Positions 17,322 to 26,640 of a DNA stretch of 64,000 bases are shown here, piece after piece. The position numbers were made by a program, and so were the translations under genes. The notes beneath the pieces were generated by a model. It was not told where the DNA came from and searched no databases. It worked only from the letters and a program-made list of their open reading frames with translations. The stretch lies in NCBI GenBank assembly GCA_003169895.1, contig PNAE01000008.1:89751-153750 (forward strand). Direction: 5' to 3'. The number at the start of each line of letters is the position of its first letter. Positions within the stretch are counted from its first letter, which is position 1. This DNA comes from Gemmatimonadota bacterium. Lineage in GTDB: Bacteria > Gemmatimonadota > Gemmatimonadetes > Gemmatimonadales > GWC2-71-9.

Positions 17322-18835
17322 ATCAGCCGCGCCAGACGGGATTCTTCGGGCAGCCGGCAGGGCTGCGGACGCTGTTCTTCGCCGAGATGTGGGAACGCTT
17401 TTCCTACTACGGCATGCGCGCGATCCTGGTGCTATTCATGACCGCACCGATCGCCGCCGGAGGACTGGGCTGGACGTCGGCCAAGGCGGGACCGATCTAC
17501 GGCGTGTACACGGCGGCAGTGTACCTGATGTCGTTGCCGGGCGGCTGGATCGCCGATCGCGTTCTCGGCCAGCGCAAGTCCGTGTTCTGGGGCGGCGTGA
17601 TCATCATGTTCGGCCATATCGCGCTCGCAGTTCCCTCGGTCAACACGTTCTACCTGGGGCTCACGCTGGTCGTGCTCGGCGTCGGCCTGCTCAAGCCGAA
17701 CATCTCCACGATGGTCGGCCAGTTATACGCTCCGGATGACGAGCGCCGCGACGCCGGCTTTTCCATCTTCTACATGGGCATCAATCTCGGTGCACTGCTC
17801 GCGCCGCTCGTGGTGGGATATCTCGCGCAGGCGCCGGGCTGGCAAGCCAGACTGGCGGGTTGGGGCATTCGCCCCGAGACGTCGTGGCACTGGGGCTTTG
17901 GTGCGACCGCGATCGGAATGTTCCTCGGTCTGGTCTGGTACGTGGTCGATCGCAAGGCGCTGGGTGATGCGGGCCTCCGGCCGGCGGTATCGTCGCCGGA
18001 GGATGCTGCCGGCGCGCGCACCAAGTTGTGGCGCGCGCTCGGCCTGGCGAGCCTCGCCATCGTGGTGATCGCGGTACTCCAGGGCCTCGGCCTGATCGCG
18101 ATCACGACGGAGTCGGTCGCGAACGTATTCGGTGTGTTGCTGCTGCTCACCGTCGTGGTGTTCTTCGCGTGGTTGCTGTTGAGTCGCGGCTGGACGACCG
18201 AAGAGCGCCGGCGACTGCTGGTGATTCTCGTGCTCTTCCTCGGTGCATCGGTTTTCTGGTCGGTGTTCGAGCAGGCCGGATCGACGCTGACACTCTTCGC
18301 CCGCGACAGCACCCGCAACGAGTTGTTTGGTCACGCGTACCCCTCCAGCTGGTGGCAGTCGGTCAACTCGGGGTGGATCATCATTCTGGCGCCGGTGTTC
18401 GCCTGGCTGTGGGTCTGGCTAGGACGCAGGAATCCCTCAAGTCCTGCGAAGTTCGCCGTCGGCTTGCTGCTGGTCGCATTGTCGTTCGCGATCATGGTGC
18501 CCGCCGCGTCGGCCGCCACACACGGTAACCGGGTCGGTTGGTGGTGGCTGCTGAGCAGCTACTTCCTCGCCACCGCCGGCGAGCTGTCGCTGAGTCCGGT
18601 CGGACTCTCCGCGATGACCCGGCTCGCACCGGCGCGCGTCGCCTCCTTGATGATGGGCGTCTGGTTCCTGGCGGCGTCGGTGGGCAACTTCATCGGCGGA
18701 CAGGTCGCCGGGGTCTACGGCAAGTTCTCGCCACCGGCCGTGTTCGGCGGCGTGGCGCTCTACGCACTGTTCTTCGCCGGGGTGCTGGCGCTGCTGGTGA
18801 AGCCGATCAAACGAATGCTCGAGCGTCCTGCCTGA
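17318..18835 (+). CDS. POT family proton-dependent oligopeptide transporter
   Basis: 505 residues of the PTR2/POT major-facilitator group. The diagnostic FFAEMWERFSYYGMRAILVL lies in helix 1, the second POT signature region FYMGINLGALLAPLVVGYLA in helix 5, and about 14 hydrophobic segments follow. These import di- and tripeptides with protons. Starts at GTG 17318 in the overlap with the coiled-coil gene. Runs convergent to the cytochrome gene with only 15 bp between. Confidence 0.93.
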   Translation: MNQPRQTGFFGQPAGLRTLFFAEMWERFSYYGMRAILVLFMTAPIAAGGLGWTSAKAGPIYGVYTAAVYLMSLPGGWIADRVLGQRKSVFWGGVIIMFGHIALAVPSVNTFYLGLTLVVLGVGLLKPNISTMVGQLYAPDDERRDAGFSIFYMGINLGALLAPLVVGYLAQAPGWQARLAGWGIRPETSWHWGFGATAIGMFLGLVWYVVDRKALGDAGLRPAVSSPEDAAGARTKLWRALGLASLAIVVIAVLQGLGLIAITTESVANVFGVLLLLTVVVFFAWLLLSRGWTTEERRRLLVILVLFLGASVFWSVFEQAGSTLTLFARDSTRNELFGHAYPSSWWQSVNSGWIIILAPVFAWLWVWLGRRNPSSPAKFAVGLLLVALSFAIMVPAASAATHGNRVGWWWLLSSYFLATAGELSLSPVGLSAMTRLAPARVASLMMGVWFLAASVGNFIGGQVAGVYGKFSPPAVFGGVALYALFFAGVLALLVKPIKRMLERPA

Positions 18836-18850
18836 CCTGACCGTCGCGGT

Positions 18851-19684
18851 TCAGGGTCGGTTCGGCGATCCGGCGGGATCCCGCTTGCCGGCGAGGGTGG
18901 AATAAGGCACGTCGGGCGGTGCGTCGCCGCGGGGCCAGTCGTGCTCCTTGCCGACGAAGTCCGGTCTGGGCCGCGACGTCACGTATGCTGCGACGTCGAG
19001 CGCTTCCGCGTCGGTCAGCGTGCCGGCGCTGTCGCGCGGCATATTCCGCCGGATGAAGGCGGTCGCAGTGCGGATCCGCGCCATGCCAGCGCCGATCGAA
19101 AAGCTGCGAGGGCCCCACAGCGGCGGTGCCACCGTACTGCCGCCGCCATCCACCCCGTGACAGCGCGCGCACCGGACCTGGAACACGTGCGCGCCCGCGA
19201 TGGTGTCGCCGTGCAGCGCGGTGCCGACCTGGAGTCCTTCGCCGGCGACGTGCCCGCCCACCGGGACACCCAGCGAGACAAACGCCAAATACGCGACGAT
19301 GTCCCGCATCGCGGGGTCGTCGAACGCCAACGCCGTGCCGCTCAGCGAGCGTTGAAAGCATTCGTTGATCCGGTCTTCCAGGCGCTGAACCGTCGCGGAC
19401 CGCGATCGATACTGGGGGAAACGGGCGTAGACGCCGGTGAGCGGCAACGCGTCGCGCTGCCGTCCGTCGCCGAGGTGGCACGACAGGCAACGCAACGCGC
19501 TGCCGACATGCTGCGGCAGCGAATCGTGGGTGGCGGCAAGGATGGCATGGCCGCGCCGGATGCTCTGACCGAGGATCCCGTTGGGGACGGGCGACCCGTC
19601 CGGCGCTCGCAGCGCGGTGTCGGGTGGCGAGGCTCGGTTGCACGCGGCAAGCATCGCCACTAGTAGCAGATATCGCACCGCCAT
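18851..19684 (-). CDS. Dihaem c-type cytochrome resembling thiosulfate dehydrogenase TsdA
   Basis: 277 residues with a lipobox (MLAAC), so a lipid-anchored periplasmic protein, and two haem motifs, CLSCH and CARCH. Between them is FPQYRSRSATVQRLEDRINECFQRSL; in TsdA the equivalent NxCF cysteine is an unusual axial haem ligand. This matches the TsdA/SoxA-like layout that oxidises thiosulfate to tetrathionate. It lies 1 bp after a half-size TauE/SafE gene and in the same operon as a TonB receptor. A generic dihaem cytochrome remains possible. Confidence 0.75.
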   Translation of the reverse strand: MAVRYLLLVAMLAACNRASPPDTALRAPDGSPVPNGILGQSIRRGHAILAATHDSLPQHVGSALRCLSCHLGDGRQRDALPLTGVYARFPQYRSRSATVQRLEDRINECFQRSLSGTALAFDDPAMRDIVAYLAFVSLGVPVGGHVAGEGLQVGTALHGDTIAGAHVFQVRCARCHGVDGGGSTVAPPLWGPRSFSIGAGMARIRTATAFIRRNMPRDSAGTLTDAEALDVAAYVTSRPRPDFVGKEHDWPRGDAPPDVPYSTLAGKRDPAGSPNRP

Positions 19685-19685
19685 G

Positions 19686-20045
19686 TCAGGCCGCTTTGAG
19701 CCACATCCGGACGGCCATCACAACCATGAGCACCGCGAACGCCCGTTGCAGCGTTGCCTGCGAGACGCTCTGGGCATAATGCGCGCTGATGCCGGCGCCA
19801 ACGGTCAGGCCGAGAGCGAGCAGCAGCGCGGCTCGCACGTCGACGTTGCCTGCCGCCCAGTATTCGCGCGCCGCGAGGATGCCGACTGGCAGCAGCAGTG
19901 CCGCGAGCGACGTCCCGAGCGCCCGCTTGTATCCCATACCCGCGCCAAGCGCCAGAGCTGGCACGATGACGATCCCGCCACCAATGCCGAACAGGCCAGC
20001 AAGCAGGCCGGCCGCGAGGCCGATCACCACGAAGAGAACGGACAT
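19686..20045 (-). CDS. Half-size TauE/SafE family transporter
   Basis: 119 residues with about four membrane segments. The start MSVLFVVIGLAAGLLAGLFGIGGGIVIVPAL carries the TauE/SafE glycine signature GLFGIGGG. Full-length family members have about 250 residues and eight helices, so this is a half-size form that would need to dimerise. The family includes sulfite/sulfonate exporters, which fits the neighbouring TsdA-like cytochrome. Confidence 0.8.
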   Translation of the reverse strand: MSVLFVVIGLAAGLLAGLFGIGGGIVIVPALALGAGMGYKRALGTSLAALLLPVGILAAREYWAAGNVDVRAALLLALGLTVGAGISAHYAQSVSQATLQRAFAVLMVVMAVRMWLKAA

Positions 20046-20053
20046 CCGGCCTC

Positions 20054-22831
20054 CTAGAAGAGCAGTTCGATGCCGAAGCGCACCAGCCGCGGCGGACCAT
20101 AGATGAACAGCGGCCAGGTGAAGTCGGCAGCGGCGCGCATGTACAGCGGCAGCAACTCCCCCGGTCCCGAAATTACCCCATCGCCGTTGAGATCAGCCGA
20201 GCGGTGGTACCCGGGCGACTCGTACGGGATCGGATTCGGATTGGCCTGGTACGCCTGAGTTGCCAGCCGCGTGAGCGTCATGCTGTCGGGGAACGGTGTC
20301 CCCGTCTCGCGGCGGACGCTGATCTGGTTGCGCGTGTTAAGCAGGTTGCGTATGTCGAGATACAGGCCGCCGTTCAGTTTGCCGATGCGAATCGGGCGGC
20401 GGAACAACGCATCGATGCTGTACTGACCGGGCAGCCGGCTGCCGTTGACTGGCCCAACCAGGCTGTCACCGGCGGCATTCGTCAGGGTGTACGGCAGGCC
20501 GCTCGCATACCGTCCGACCGCCGACATCTGCAACCCGCCAAACGGCCGAATGCCCGCCACCTGCGGGCCGCCGTGCGCGCTGATTTCACCGGTGACCACG
20601 GCAATCAGCGCGAGCCGGCGGTCGTAGTCCAGGGGAAACTGGAAGCGCGAAGCCGGGATCGTATCGTGCGTGTTGGGATCGATGTGCGTCTGGTCATAGA
20701 TGGTGAACGCGTTGCTGACCGTGGCTTCGGCGCGCTGCACGACGCCGGACACCCGCGCTCCCCATCCGTCATGCAGCTCGCGCTCGACAATGACTTCAGC
20801 GCCGGTGATGGTGCCGATATCTGCATTGGTGAACACGGACGAGTCCGGATTCACGTTGATAGGCACCGAGGCGACCAATCCGTCCAGCCGCTTGTCATAG
20901 ATGTTGATCTTGAGCGAGGCCCCGCTGGGAAGCCGGATGCGGGCGCTCAGCTCGTACTGCATGGATGATTCGAATCCGAGGTTGGGATTGCCCTGCCGGA
21001 AGCGGCCCGTGCGCGTGGTGTCGTCGAACGCGGCGTCGACCAGGTACTGGAGATCCGGCGGCTGGGAGAACTTGCCGATGCTCGCGACGAAGGTTGCCCC
21101 GGACACGACCGTCGACACGGCGACCCGCGGACTGAGCGTGCTCCGCGCGTGCAGCGTCGTGTTGGCCAGAACGGCGCCTGGCGAGAAACCGTCATACCGC
21201 AGTCCGGCCGTGAACCCGAGATCGCCGGCGCGTGCCTGCGCCTCGACGTAGGCCCCCGAAAGCGTTGGCGAGAAATTGGAAGCGGTCGGCGGCGGGATGG
21301 TGCCGCCCACCGGCAGGTATGCCAGAATGCGCTCGAACGTCTTCACTCGTTGCGCCGCATACATCCCGCCGAAGTACAGGTCGACATGCGGCCCGAGCCC
21401 GAGAGTGGCGTCGAGCTGCGTGCGCAGCTCGGAGAACTCGTTCCACGCCAGCTCGCCGGACGCCGCACCCGTCATGAAGAACGCCGGCACGCCCCACGGC
21501 GAATTGCTTGACAGCTGTGGCGTACCGAAGTCGGGCAGTGCCGCGCGCGTCGAGATAGTATCCTGCCGTTTGGCGATGTCCTCGTCGAGGATGTGCAGCT
21601 GCTTCCCGGTGAATGCGCCAAAGGCATAGTCCGGTGCCGCGACGGTGCCACGCACGAATGCCTTGTCGGAATAACCGACACGCAAGTCGCCGAACAGTGG
21701 ACGCCGGCTCTCGGACGGCGGAAGCAGTTGCAGGTGTCCGGTGAACAGCTTGCCATCGGTCCGGGAGCCGGGGGCGAAGTTGGCGTCGTATTTGTATGCC
21801 GGGTCAAACAGATATGCCTGCTGCGTGGTCGCCAGGCCGAACAACCGGCCGACCACCCTGGTCGAGAATGGAACCGTGAATTTGGCACCTGCGGTGTACG
21901 TCTCGGTGCTGTTGTGGGGCAACGGATATGGTGCCGTCGATCGCGGGTCCATCGGGTCGGTCGGTGGCGGTGCGGAGGACGGGTCGCCGTCCAGCTGCCC
22001 GTTCAGGTCGAGGATGCCGACCGCCCGGATCTTGTCGCCGATCGGGCCGTCGGCCTGCAGCACGACGCGGTCGATGCCGTGGTCCCCGCCGCCGGAAAGC
22101 GGCCGGTCGGTTTCGTACGCCGCACGACCGCGCCAGGTGTCGCCGCCGTCGCGGGTCGTCACGTCCACCACGCCGGAAATCGCCTGCCCGTAGCGTGCGG
22201 AGAATCCATTGGTGATCAGCGACGCCCCGGTGATGAGGTCGGGTGGAATCTGGATTGCCGCACTCCCGTTGGTCGACGCGTCGAGCTGGTTCTTGATGCC
22301 GAACCCATCCAGCACGAACGCCTGCTCGCCCGGACGCCCACCCCGAAAACTCTCGCCAACGACACCCGCCTGCATCGCGATCGCATCCTGCAAGTTCGTC
22401 ACCGGGAGCCGACGCAGCTGATCCGCGGTGATGCGCTGCTCGGTCGCGGTGGCGAGCGGATCCAGCACCGGATCCTGCACGCCGACCGCCCGGAGGTCTG
22501 CCAGGTGCACGGCGAGCGGTGCCAGGCGCACGTCAGCCCGGGTGAATTCACCGGAGCGGACCTCGATCCCGTCGCGCCGCTCCGGGCGATACCCTGGCAG
22601 CGTGACATCGAGTCGATGTACTCCGACCGGAATGCCCCGGATCCGATAATCGCCCGCGCTGTCGGTGGTGGTGATGTAGCGGCCGGCGTCGAGGCGGATC
22701 TGCACGCCGCGCACCGAATGCTCGTTGGTGGCATCGACCACCCTGCCGATCAACCCACCGGTGCTCTGCGCGGTGAGTGGAAGAACCGCGAAGGCAACCA
22801 ACGCGAGGCCGAGTCGTATCGAGTGCGTCAT
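20054..22831 (-). CDS. TonB-dependent outer-membrane receptor
   Basis: 925 residues from the ATG at 22831: signal peptide (LGLALVAFAVLPLTAQ), a carboxypeptidase-regulatory-like domain (GGLIGRVVDATNEHSVRGVQI), a plug (ITADQLRRLPVTNLQDAIAMQAGV, ARYGQAISGVVDVTTRDGG) and a long beta-barrel ending in phenylalanine (FGIELLF), the BAM recognition end. Substrate unknown. The downstream genes are a TauE/SafE-like protein and a TsdA-like cytochrome; upstream are two lipoprotein paralogs, so the barrel may act with them. Confidence 0.92.
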   Translation of the reverse strand: MTHSIRLGLALVAFAVLPLTAQSTGGLIGRVVDATNEHSVRGVQIRLDAGRYITTTDSAGDYRIRGIPVGVHRLDVTLPGYRPERRDGIEVRSGEFTRADVRLAPLAVHLADLRAVGVQDPVLDPLATATEQRITADQLRRLPVTNLQDAIAMQAGVVGESFRGGRPGEQAFVLDGFGIKNQLDASTNGSAAIQIPPDLITGASLITNGFSARYGQAISGVVDVTTRDGGDTWRGRAAYETDRPLSGGGDHGIDRVVLQADGPIGDKIRAVGILDLNGQLDGDPSSAPPPTDPMDPRSTAPYPLPHNSTETYTAGAKFTVPFSTRVVGRLFGLATTQQAYLFDPAYKYDANFAPGSRTDGKLFTGHLQLLPPSESRRPLFGDLRVGYSDKAFVRGTVAAPDYAFGAFTGKQLHILDEDIAKRQDTISTRAALPDFGTPQLSSNSPWGVPAFFMTGAASGELAWNEFSELRTQLDATLGLGPHVDLYFGGMYAAQRVKTFERILAYLPVGGTIPPPTASNFSPTLSGAYVEAQARAGDLGFTAGLRYDGFSPGAVLANTTLHARSTLSPRVAVSTVVSGATFVASIGKFSQPPDLQYLVDAAFDDTTRTGRFRQGNPNLGFESSMQYELSARIRLPSGASLKINIYDKRLDGLVASVPINVNPDSSVFTNADIGTITGAEVIVERELHDGWGARVSGVVQRAEATVSNAFTIYDQTHIDPNTHDTIPASRFQFPLDYDRRLALIAVVTGEISAHGGPQVAGIRPFGGLQMSAVGRYASGLPYTLTNAAGDSLVGPVNGSRLPGQYSIDALFRRPIRIGKLNGGLYLDIRNLLNTRNQISVRRETGTPFPDSMTLTRLATQAYQANPNPIPYESPGYHRSADLNGDGVISGPGELLPLYMRAAADFTWPLFIYGPPRLVRFGIELLF

Positions 22832-22887
22832 GGGCCCGATCCAGGAACGAGGAGCAGTGCCGACCATCGCGGAGCCTGCATCGCGAT

Positions 22888-24009
22888 TCAGGGAACCAGG
22901 TGCTGATAGAGGTGCAGGTCCGACCCGGACACCGAGAAGGTCTGCAAATGGCCGAATCCGCCGCCGACCTGGGCGACGACGTCGCCCGTAACCGGCGATA
23001 TCCTGGGAGTCGCGACAATCGGGATGGCGGCGCTGCTACCGAGTACGATCATGCTTTGCACGGTTCCGCTGCTCAAGGAAACCGAGCTGAGTTCCCTCGG
23101 GCCCAGCCCAATACTCCCGAAAATCACCGGCGGATCTCCGAGGGTCGCCGCGCTCAGCGTCACCGGGTCGTCAGCGACGACGCACGTCGATTCTTCGCAC
23201 GACACGCCAAGCAGCTGCTGGCTGAGTGTGGCCACCACGCTCTCGGCTCCGCCACCGGACGCCACCTTGTAGAGATTCAGGTCGTCGCGGCGCGTGAACA
23301 CGATCGATGCGCCGTTTTCCGCGAGTGAATAGCTGGTCGCGCCCGTGGTTCCCGTCACCGCTTCCAGGGTGGCACCGGCGGCGCCGATCGTTCCGCGCAC
23401 GACGGCTTCGCCGAAGAACAGCGAATCGTCGATAATGCAATTCTTGCAATGGCCGAACACGGTGAAGTCCTGCGCCAACGCGATGAAGGTGTTCGGACCC
23501 GTCCAGGCGATGTCTGCCAGCCACGATACCGGCGTGGTTCCGGCAAAGCCCGGTATCGTCAGCAAGGCCCGGCGATGGAATGGTGCTGCGGAGTCGGTGA
23601 GCCAGAGCGTTGTTTCCGCAGGCGCGGTGCCCTGGACTCCGCTCTGCGCCACCGCCTCGACATAGAGCAGGCGGCCGTCGGCGCCGAGCGCGTACGCGAT
23701 GAACCCGTTCGTGCTGTCGCGCTGGGTGGCTCGATCGTCGCAGAGCTGCCAGATGCGGCTGCCGCCGCCGGCCGGGAGCAGGCCGACACAACGGTGCTGC
23801 GGCACGGCTCCGGGGCGTACGAACGCGTAGAGAATCCCCGCACCGTCCTCGGTCCACGCTGGCCAGTAGTCCTGCTCGGTATTGAACGTGAGCTGCTCGT
23901 CCGCGCCGCTCGTGAGCGGCCCGAGCGGTGGATTGGGCGTGAGGAACGCATCGCTGTGGCCGCACGCGAGCAACAACAGCATCGCGACGGACCCCGTCCA
24001 CCCGCTCAT
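22888..24009 (-). CDS. Lipoprotein, beta-propeller-like, tandem paralog A
   Basis: About 373 residues with lipobox LLLLACGHSD. Contains QLTFNTEQDYWPAWTEDG, the TolB/WD40-like phrase found in propeller repeats, plus several beta-rich segments ending GSDLHLYQHLVP. It is a clear paralog of the next gene (shared GCGHSD, DYWPAWT, ILYAFV, CMGLLP-like HRCVGLLP, SLAENGASIVF). ATG at 24009 has GAGG upstream; GTG at 24012 is possible. Located just upstream of the TonB receptor. Confidence 0.75.
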   Translation of the reverse strand: MSGWTGSVAMLLLLACGHSDAFLTPNPPLGPLTSGADEQLTFNTEQDYWPAWTEDGAGILYAFVRPGAVPQHRCVGLLPAGGGSRIWQLCDDRATQRDSTNGFIAYALGADGRLLYVEAVAQSGVQGTAPAETTLWLTDSAAPFHRRALLTIPGFAGTTPVSWLADIAWTGPNTFIALAQDFTVFGHCKNCIIDDSLFFGEAVVRGTIGAAGATLEAVTGTTGATSYSLAENGASIVFTRRDDLNLYKVASGGGAESVVATLSQQLLGVSCEESTCVVADDPVTLSAATLGDPPVIFGSIGLGPRELSSVSLSSGTVQSMIVLGSSAAIPIVATPRISPVTGDVVAQVGGGFGHLQTFSVSGSDLHLYQHLVP

Positions 24010-24078
24010 CACTGCGACCTCACGATGGGGACGCCGCGCGACGCACCGGTTCGCGGGCCGCCGCGCGCGCGGCCCGGG

Positions 24079-25248
24079 TCACGGCACCAGCCCCGGATAG
24101 AGATGCAGATCCGACGTGCCGCAACCGGTGCAGGTCGAGAGATGTCCCCATACCCCGCCGATTTGTACGACGACATCGCCGGACGTTGGCGAGATCTGCG
24201 GTGCCGCGATGACGGGCGTGGCTGGGCTCGTCCCGGCGCTGACCAGGACCTGAACCCCGCCGGTGTTGAGCGCCACCGCGCGCAATTCCTTGGGACCGAC
24301 CGTAACCATGGGATATGTCGGGGGGGCGGTGGCGTCTGAAAACAGCGTCACTGCGTCGGCAGCGACCAAGCACGTCGAGTCCTTGCACGACACACCGAGG
24401 AGTTGCTGGTCAGACGTGGTCACCGTCGCAACGACGACGGCAGTACCGCCTGTCGCCGGTACCTTGAACAGGCGGGTGTCGTCACGATGAATGAACACGA
24501 TCGACGTGCCACTCTCGGCGAGCGAGTATCCCGTGGCGCCTTCGGTCCCGCTCACCGCCTGCACCGTCGCGTGGCCAGAGACGATCGAACCCACCACGAC
24601 AATCCCAGACGCGGCTTGCACGCCACCAACCACGGTCGAGTCGGCGAACGTGGTATCCGCGGTAAAGCACGTCCCGCAATGCGGAACGCTGCCGAATATC
24701 TGACCGAGTGCGATGAAAGAGCTTGGCCCGGTCCACGCGATGTCGCTGAGCCAGGTCACCGCGGTACCCACCGTGACCGGCAACGTCAGCAGCGCGGTAC
24801 GGGTGAGCGGCGCGGCGGTGTCGGCGAGCCACAACGTGATCTGGCGCGGAAACGACGCGGAGTTGGCCGGCGCGACGGCCTCGACGTACAGCAGGCGGCC
24901 ATCGGACGCGAGCGCGTACGCGGTGAAGCTCGTCGCCGAGTCCGACTGCGTCTGGCGATTGTCGCACCATTCCCAGATCCGGCTGCCGCCGGCGGCAGGC
25001 AGCAGGCCCATGCAGCGATGCTGATCCGCCCGGATGCCCGGCCCAACCGGATTGACGAAAGCGTATAGAATGCCGCGCCCGTCCTGGGTCCAGGCCGGCC
25101 AGTAGTCCTGGTCAGGATTGAAGGTGAGCCGGACATCCGAGCCGGTGTTGAACGGCCCCATCCTGGGTTCGGCGACCTTGAATGTGTCGCTGTGTCCACA
25201 GCCGAGTAGCGCGAGGGCTGCGGCGATGCGGACCCAGCGGCTCTTCAA
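24079..25248 (-). CDS. Lipoprotein, beta-propeller-like, tandem paralog B
   Basis: 389 residues, lipobox LALLGCGHSD. Matches paralog A along most of its length, for example LTFNPDQDYWPAWTQDGRG and YSLAESGTSIVFIHRDD. The C-terminus adds a CTGCGTSDLHLYPGLVP with a cysteine pair absent from paralog A. Gap of 66 bp to A suggests a tandem duplication, with the pair preceding the TonB receptor operon. Role unknown; periplasmic or surface binding is an inference. Confidence 0.75.
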   Translation of the reverse strand: MKSRWVRIAAALALLGCGHSDTFKVAEPRMGPFNTGSDVRLTFNPDQDYWPAWTQDGRGILYAFVNPVGPGIRADQHRCMGLLPAAGGSRIWEWCDNRQTQSDSATSFTAYALASDGRLLYVEAVAPANSASFPRQITLWLADTAAPLTRTALLTLPVTVGTAVTWLSDIAWTGPSSFIALGQIFGSVPHCGTCFTADTTFADSTVVGGVQAASGIVVVGSIVSGHATVQAVSGTEGATGYSLAESGTSIVFIHRDDTRLFKVPATGGTAVVVATVTTSDQQLLGVSCKDSTCLVAADAVTLFSDATAPPTYPMVTVGPKELRAVALNTGGVQVLVSAGTSPATPVIAAPQISPTSGDVVVQIGGVWGHLSTCTGCGTSDLHLYPGLVP

Positions 25249-25383
25249 GCAGAGCTCATGATGATGGACTCCGAGATCGCGATACGGCGAATCCGGCCGG
25301 GTCTTGGTGGCCGATATGGCTATGTCTGGGTGACAGTCGAAGGTAACCCGCCCCGCCGCGCCCGCCAGTCGCTTCCGGCCAGC

Positions 25384-26640
25384 TCAGCCGAACATGCCGA
25401 CCGCGGCGGGCTGGTCGAACCCGGGGAATACTTGCGCCATGCTGGCCGGTCCGAGGTGACCCTGCAGCACCTCGCTGAAGACGGCGCGAAAGTCGGTGGT
25501 AATCGCAAGATCACGTCCTTCATACCGTTGTTCCGGCGCGAGGCCGGGCCAGCGTCCATAGACCTTCCCGCCTCGCACGTTGCCGCCCATGATCATCATC
25601 GCGGTGCCGTGACCGTGATCCGTCCCGCTGGTGCCGTTCTCCTTCACGGTTCGGCCGAACTCACTCATCGTGATCACCACGACATCGCGCATCCGCTCGC
25701 CGAGATCAGTGGTGAACGCCGCGAGGGCGCCGGCGAGCTCGTCGAGTCTCGTGGCGAGCTGCCCCTGGTCGGAGCCCTGATTGACATGGGTATCCCAGCC
25801 GCCCACGTCGACGAACGCGATCTCCACGCCGAGATCCGCCTTGATGAGTTGGGCAACCTGCTGCAGCGAGGTCGCCAACTTACCCTTGCCGTAGGTCGCA
25901 CCATTGCCAGGCGTGATCGCGGTCGGATTCGCTGTCTTCAGCATCTTGATCGCCTCGAACGTTTCGGCCGACGAGGACGCGACGAGGCCGGTCGCCGCGC
26001 CCTGGTACAGCTCCTCGAACGCGCGGGTCAGCTTCTGCTCGCCACTGGCCTGCGCCGCGCGCATGCCGAAGGTGCGCAGGTCGTCGATGGCAAGTGACGG
26101 TGCGCTACCGGCCAGCGTACGCGGGAGTTGCGGACCGAAGGCGACGGCCCGAAACGGTGTATTGGCGTGCTCCGCGGCGTGCGTGCAGTAGCGATTGGCC
26201 CAGCCGTCGGGCGTGTTCTTCACATCCGGTGTACCGGATTCCATGTAGTCCTGGGCGTCGAAGTGTGATCGCGAGGTCGACGGTGAGCCGACCGCATGGA
26301 CGATCGCCAGCGAGTGCCGATCCCAGAGCGGCTTGAGCGACGCCAGTCGCGGATGCAGCGCAAACATGCCGTCGAGCGGAACGAGCTGTTCCTTGGCCAA
26401 CGCAATCCGCTGGCGCTCCTGCCAATACCACGAGTCGCCGGCCGGGACGATCATGGACAGGCCGTCCACCGCGCCGCGCTGGAACAGGCAGACCAGCGTC
26501 TTCCCGCCACTGGCCGCTCCACCGGCGGACCGGAGCGCGTAGGCCGCGCGATCGAGGAACAGCGGGTCCGCGCCGAGCGAGACCAGCGCGAGGCCGCCAG
26601 CCTTCATGAATGCCCGGCGAGAAATCGGCATCAGCCTCAC
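25384..26640 (-). CDS. DUF1501 family protein with Tat-type signal
   Basis: 418 residues with a twin-arginine-like start PISRRAFMKAGGLALVSLG, then GGKTLVCLFQRGAVDGLSMIVPAG and DVVVITMSEFGRTVKENGTSGTDHGHG, the DUF1501 landmarks (sulfatase-like metal-site residues in DHGHG). Starts either at GTG 26640, overlapping the DUF1800 stop, or at ATG 26631. DUF1501 and DUF1800 genes are adjacent in many phyla; the pair is probably a periplasmic complex of unknown function. Confidence 0.88.
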   Translation of the reverse strand: MRLMPISRRAFMKAGGLALVSLGADPLFLDRAAYALRSAGGAASGGKTLVCLFQRGAVDGLSMIVPAGDSWYWQERQRIALAKEQLVPLDGMFALHPRLASLKPLWDRHSLAIVHAVGSPSTSRSHFDAQDYMESGTPDVKNTPDGWANRYCTHAAEHANTPFRAVAFGPQLPRTLAGSAPSLAIDDLRTFGMRAAQASGEQKLTRAFEELYQGAATGLVASSSAETFEAIKMLKTANPTAITPGNGATYGKGKLATSLQQVAQLIKADLGVEIAFVDVGGWDTHVNQGSDQGQLATRLDELAGALAAFTTDLGERMRDVVVITMSEFGRTVKENGTSGTDHGHGTAMMIMGGNVRGGKVYGRWPGLAPEQRYEGRDLAITTDFRAVFSEVLQGHLGPASMAQVFPGFDQPAAVGMFG

